Origin: Arthrobacter sp.
GTDB taxonomy: Bacteria > Actinomycetota > Actinomycetes > Actinomycetales > Micrococcaceae
Reading direction: 5' to 3'
Length of the DNA: 46,277 bases
Assembly (NCBI GenBank): GCA_031178585.1
Contig: JAPSIT010000005.1
Location: 1-46,277, forward strand
Position numbers and translations under genes: made by a program. Of this stretch, positions 43,320 through 46,277 are shown in pieces; positions within the stretch are counted from its first letter, which is position 1; each line of letters opens with the position of its first letter. A model generated the notes under the pieces. It was not told where the DNA came from. It saw only the letters and a list, made by a program, of their open reading frames with translations, and searched no databases.

Positions 43320-43407
43320 CCGCCCTAGAGTGGTGCCGACTCATTCCCCGGCCCTGCTCCCACCTGCGTAAATGCATTGTGGGGCGTGGCCCCAGTGAAA
43401 GGCGCCC

Positions 43408-43791
43408 ATGCGCAAGACTTTCGGAACCGGTTCCGTCTGGGAACAGACCCTCGGCTACTCCCGCGCCGTTCAGGTGGATAACACGCTGTACATCTCTGCC
43501 ACGTCCTCCAGTGGCGAGAACGGCATTGTCGGCAGCGACTTCTACGAGCAGACCAAGTACATCCTGCAGAAGCTCGAGAAGGTTCTCGCCGACGCCGGGT
43601 TCAGCCTGGCCGACGTCGTGCAGTCCAAGCTGTACCTGACGGACATCAGCAAGTGGGAGGACGCCGGACGCGCCCATGGCGAGGTCTTCGGCGAGATCCG
43701 GCCGACCCTGTCCCTGGTGCACGTGCTCCCGTTCCTGGACCCGGAGATGCTCGTGGAAATCGAGCTCGTCGCCCAAAAGAGCGCCGGCTAG
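43408..43791 (+). CDS. RidA/YjgF family protein
   Basis: RidA proteins hydrolyse reactive enamine/imine intermediates released by PLP enzymes. The 127-residue protein has the fold landmarks FYEQTKYILQKLEKVLADAG (about 48-67), VVQSKLYLTDISKWEDAG (about 71-88) and the functional arginine in IRPTLSLVHVLPFLDPEMLVEIE (about 99). The arginine that binds the substrate carboxylate is conserved, which supports deaminase activity, although Rid subfamilies differ. ATG at 43408 with AAAGG 6 nt upstream. A TAGAGT hexamer at about 43325 could be its promoter. No PLP enzyme gene is adjacent. Confidence 0.9.
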   Translation: MRKTFGTGSVWEQTLGYSRAVQVDNTLYISATSSSGENGIVGSDFYEQTKYILQKLEKVLADAGFSLADVVQSKLYLTDISKWEDAGRAHGEVFGEIRPTLSLVHVLPFLDPEMLVEIELVAQKSAG

Positions 43792-43834
43792 CAGAGCCCG
43801 GAGGAGCGCGAAACAACTCCCACGCTGTCTGGGG

Positions 43835-44497
43835 TTAGGACGGGGGGAGGCCGTAGCGGTGTTCCGGGCGGCCGGTGGTGCCGTAGCGGAGCTGGATCTC
43901 GACGGAGCCGTCGTCCGCCAGGGACGAAAGGTAACGCTGGGCGGTAGCCCGGGAGACGCCCACGCGGCCGGCAACGTCAGCGGCAGAGTACTGCTCGCCC
44001 GGTTCCAGTGACTCCAGCACTGCGGCCTCGGTGGCCGAGCGCGGCCGGGACGACGGCGCCACATCCCCTGGTATCAGTGCGCGCTTGGCCCGCTCCACCG
44101 TGTCCTGGTCCAGGGCGCCCGGCTGGGAGAGGATCCTCCGGTACCGGGCGTAGGACCGCAGCTGTTGGGACAGGGATTCGGACGTAAACGGCTTCAGCAG
44201 GTATCCGAGGGCCCCGCGGCGGAAGGCAGTCCGCAGTGAGGCGGCGTCGGAGGCCGCACTGAGGATCATCGTGTCAACGTCCAGCTGGTGCAAAAGATCC
44301 AGGCCGGAAGCATCGGGAAGGTACACGTCCAGCAGCACCAGGTCCGGGCGCAGGCTGTGAATGGACTGCAGCGCCAGCGATGCCGACCCTGCCGGCGGCA
44401 GTGCCAGGAACCCCGCCACTGAGTCGACGTAGGCCGCGTGGAGTTTGGCGACGTGGAAATCGTCATCCACGATCAGCACCCTGAAATCTTCAGACAT
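43835..44497 (-). CDS. Response regulator, CitB/DcuR type
   Basis: Partner of the adjacent sensor kinase. The 220-residue protein has a receiver domain (RVLIVDDDFHVAKLHAAYV; acidic pocket at 11-13; phospho-acceptor Asp57 in LLLDVYLPD; Lys near 105 in LLKPF). It has a C-terminal helix-turn-helix of the CitB type (VAGRVGVSRATAQRYLSSLADDGSVEIQLRYGTTGRPEHRY). CitB/DcuR regulators activate citrate, malate or fumarate transport genes. ATG at 44497 with AAGGA upstream; a TTG 8 codons earlier is rejected. It lies 24 bp downstream of the kinase stop on the same strand. Confidence 0.92.
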   Translation of the reverse strand: MSEDFRVLIVDDDFHVAKLHAAYVDSVAGFLALPPAGSASLALQSIHSLRPDLVLLDVYLPDASGLDLLHQLDVDTMILSAASDAASLRTAFRRGALGYLLKPFTSESLSQQLRSYARYRRILSQPGALDQDTVERAKRALIPGDVAPSSRPRSATEAAVLESLEPGEQYSAADVAGRVGVSRATAQRYLSSLADDGSVEIQLRYGTTGRPEHRYGLPPS

Positions 44498-44521
44498 CCT
44501 CGTCCTTCCGTCCGGTTTCAA

Positions 44522-46237
44522 TCAGTCTTTGCGCGCCGTGGTGGTGCCGGGCAGCGTCGCCATGAACACAGCCCCTGGCCCGCCCCCGGTTCCCGGGTCC
44601 AGCACCCTCACGTCCCCGCCGCGGCGGCGCGCCAGTTGCCGTGCCAATGCCAGCCCGAGCCCCTGCCCGCCGCTGGCACGCACAGGGCCTGCCGCCGTCG
44701 TGAATCCTTCCGCGAACACCGCCTCCGGATCGGTGCCCGCCGGCAACCCGTCGCCGGAGTCTCCCACCACGACGTGCAGCGTCCCGCCGTCGGCTGGCTC
44801 GTCCAGCAGTTCGACCTCCACCCACCGCTCGACGGCGGACCCGGACACCGCGGCGTTGACGGCGTTGTCGATCAGGTTGCCCAGCACAGTGGTGACATCC
44901 TGCGGCTCGGTCACCTGGCCACGGACCAAGGTTTCCGGTCCGATCCGGAGCGCCACTCCGCGTTCGTCCGCTTCCACGCCTTTCGCCCCGACAAACGCCT
45001 GCAGGTACGGGTCCTGGAGGAGCTCGGCCTGGTCCACGGGGAACTTCAGCGGACCGGTGGCCGCCAGCCGCTCGAGGTATTCGCGGGCCTGCTGGTGCTG
45101 GTCGATGCTCATGAACCCGGCGATCGTGTGCAGCTGGTTGGCAAACTCGTGCCGCTGCGCCCGGAGCGCCGTGGACATCGTACCCACCGCATCGAGCTGG
45201 CGCGTGAGCTGCTGCAGCTCGGTGCGGTCCCGCAGCATGACCACCCAGCCCAGGTCCTCCTGCCGGTGCAGGGCCTTGCGGGCGCTCGCCACCAGGACCC
45301 GGCTGCCGGCGATCAGCTCCACCGCTTCGCCCTCCCGGGCAGCGGCGTCTGTCAGGGTCTTGAGCAGCGGCGGCACGGGGGCAGCTGACCACAGCGAACC
45401 GGTCAGGTCGGGCTGGCCGAGCAGCCGCTGGGCAGCGGCGTTGAACACACTGACACGGCCGTCGGCCGAGATCCCGATGACACCTTCGTCCACGCCCTCC
45501 AGGACTGCGACCTGGTCGTGCACCAGAGTGCTGATTTCCTCGGGTTCCAGGCCCAGGGTGAGGCGCTGCAGCCTGCGCCGGAGCAGGAAGGACGCCATGA
45601 CGCCGGCAACGAGGGACCCCGCTGCCGTCATGGCAATCGGCACGATATCGCGGGCCAGGCTCTGCCCGATCGTCTCGGTGGAATAGCCCACGCTGACTTC
45701 GCCCACCACCGCGCGGGAACCGGCTCGGGAATCCGAGGCGGCACCTGAAGAAGCGCCGGGCGCGAAGACCGGAACCTTGGCGCCGGCGGACGGTCCCAGC
45801 GTCCCGGTATTGCGGGTGGTCACTTCCCTTCCTGCGAGTGCCTCGGAAGGGTCGGTGCTCACCCGTTCTCCGAGCCGCTCGGCTTCGGGATGGGCCAGCC
45901 GAAGCCCGGTTTCATCGGTGATGACAACGAAAAGGGCTCCGGTCCGGGCGCGGGCGCCTTCCGCCACTGCCATCAGCGGCCCTTTGAGGAGCACCTCGCG
46001 CGGGGGAGTGCCTTCCTGCCGGCTGATCTCCGCCACGTCGGTACGCACGGAGGGATCAGAGGCCACGGTCCGGGCCAGTGTCAGCGCCTGGTTCTCCGCC
46101 TCGCGGCCCAGGCGCTCGAAGGTCAGCCAGGCGTGGACCGCGGCGCTGACGAGCACCACCAGGAGCACCACGCCGAGCTGCAGCAGCAGGGTCTGCGTGG
46201 AGAACCGAAGCGGCGGGCGCCGGGATGCTGCGGTCAT
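44522..46237 (-). CDS. Sensor histidine kinase, CitA/DcuS type
   Basis: Senses an extracellular carboxylate and phosphorylates the adjacent regulator. The 571-residue protein has a transmembrane helix (about 16-36) and an extracytoplasmic PDC/CitA-like sensor domain (about 40-195) with a Gly/Ala/Ser-rich insertion near 145-178. A second transmembrane helix (about 198-218) leads to a cytoplasmic PAS domain (about 240-340), a histidine box with phospho-acceptor His363 (LRAQRHEFANQLHTIAGF), an N box NLIDNAVNAA (about 455) and G-rich ATP-lid motifs (GDSGDGLPAG, GGQGLGLALARQLA). This is the HPK5-type arrangement of DcuS/CitA. ATG at 46237 with AAGGAG 6 nt upstream. The controlled transporter is probably just outside the window; the DAACS symporter at 28.6 kb is a more distant candidate. 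Confidence 0.93.
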   Translation of the reverse strand: MTAASRRPPLRFSTQTLLLQLGVVLLVVLVSAAVHAWLTFERLGREAENQALTLARTVASDPSVRTDVAEISRQEGTPPREVLLKGPLMAVAEGARARTGALFVVITDETGLRLAHPEAERLGERVSTDPSEALAGREVTTRNTGTLGPSAGAKVPVFAPGASSGAASDSRAGSRAVVGEVSVGYSTETIGQSLARDIVPIAMTAAGSLVAGVMASFLLRRRLQRLTLGLEPEEISTLVHDQVAVLEGVDEGVIGISADGRVSVFNAAAQRLLGQPDLTGSLWSAAPVPPLLKTLTDAAAREGEAVELIAGSRVLVASARKALHRQEDLGWVVMLRDRTELQQLTRQLDAVGTMSTALRAQRHEFANQLHTIAGFMSIDQHQQAREYLERLAATGPLKFPVDQAELLQDPYLQAFVGAKGVEADERGVALRIGPETLVRGQVTEPQDVTTVLGNLIDNAVNAAVSGSAVERWVEVELLDEPADGGTLHVVVGDSGDGLPAGTDPEAVFAEGFTTAAGPVRASGGQGLGLALARQLARRRGGDVRVLDPGTGGGPGAVFMATLPGTTTARKD

Positions 46238-46277
46238 GGCGCTCCTTCTTCAACAGCGGGGGTGGTGGGGTCATGAA

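Noticed and set aside
46056..46274. A small open frame antisense-shifted over the kinase start
   Set aside because: It overlaps the signal/transmembrane region of a well-supported kinase, is Pro/Ala/Arg-rich, and has no ribosome binding site of its own.

Overview
The window is GC-rich, densely coded chromosomal DNA from an actinobacterium, most likely a Micrococcaceae member such as Arthrobacter or Pseudarthrobacter. The signs are GTG and TTG starts, a three-part acyl-CoA carboxylase with an epsilon subunit, an LpdA-type flavoprotein without redox cysteines, an NnaR-type HemD/winged-helix regulator, and many TAnnnT hexamers placed exactly 6 nt before start codons, which suggests leaderless mRNAs. 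No rRNA, tRNA, CRISPR array, insertion sequence or prophage was seen. No gene-free stretch exceeds 300 bases.

Layout. 1-1.9 kb: a partial small membrane protein, deoC, and a short FAD/NAD(P) protein. 2.1-7.6 kb: nitrite assimilation. nirB, cobA (siroheme methyltransferase) and nnaR run leftward, and nirD is transcribed divergently. 7.6-11.8 kb: phosphohexomutase, purine nucleoside phosphorylase and lpdA. 11.7-20.8 kb: alanine:Na+ symporter, universal stress protein, the nitrate operon narK-nasA-nasB, and an MHS-type transporter. 20.9-23.6 kb: acyl-CoA carboxylase alpha subunit and Maf. 23.6-31.9 kb: an MMPL exporter with its TetR regulator, a secreted repeat protein, an alpha/beta hydrolase, a dicarboxylate/amino-acid symporter and a DUF885 protein. 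31.9-36.6 kb: carboxylase epsilon and beta subunits, an SDR, birA and a PH-domain membrane protein. 36.6-43.8 kb: class III nucleotidyl cyclase, PP2C phosphatase, proline-rich surface protein, ligA, inositol-phosphatase family enzyme, GNAT and RidA. 43.8-46.2 kb: a CitA/DcuS-type two-component system.

How it works together. NarK imports nitrate, NasA/NasB reduce it to nitrite, and NirB/NirD reduce nitrite to ammonium with siroheme that needs CobA. NnaR is encoded in the same operon. The promoters of nirB, nirD and narK each carry four half-sites at 11-bp intervals (GTnAC/GAAAC-like, as for GlnR), ending in GAAAC, then exactly 10 bp, then a TAGnnT -10 hexamer. This shared layout is the strongest regulatory signal in the window. 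A second shared signal is a 17-bp inverted repeat, TTGTAG-N5-CTACAA, found upstream of both the carboxylase alpha gene and the beta/epsilon genes, which lie 11 kb apart.

The order pmm-deoD-lpdA ... accA3-maf ... accE-accD-birA-PH protein resembles a conserved segment of the Mycobacterium tuberculosis chromosome (recalled, not aligned), with the nitrate and transporter genes inserted into it. I did not find a clearly novel defence or mobile system. The items of interest are regulatory architecture, divergent paralogues and overlapping gene ends.
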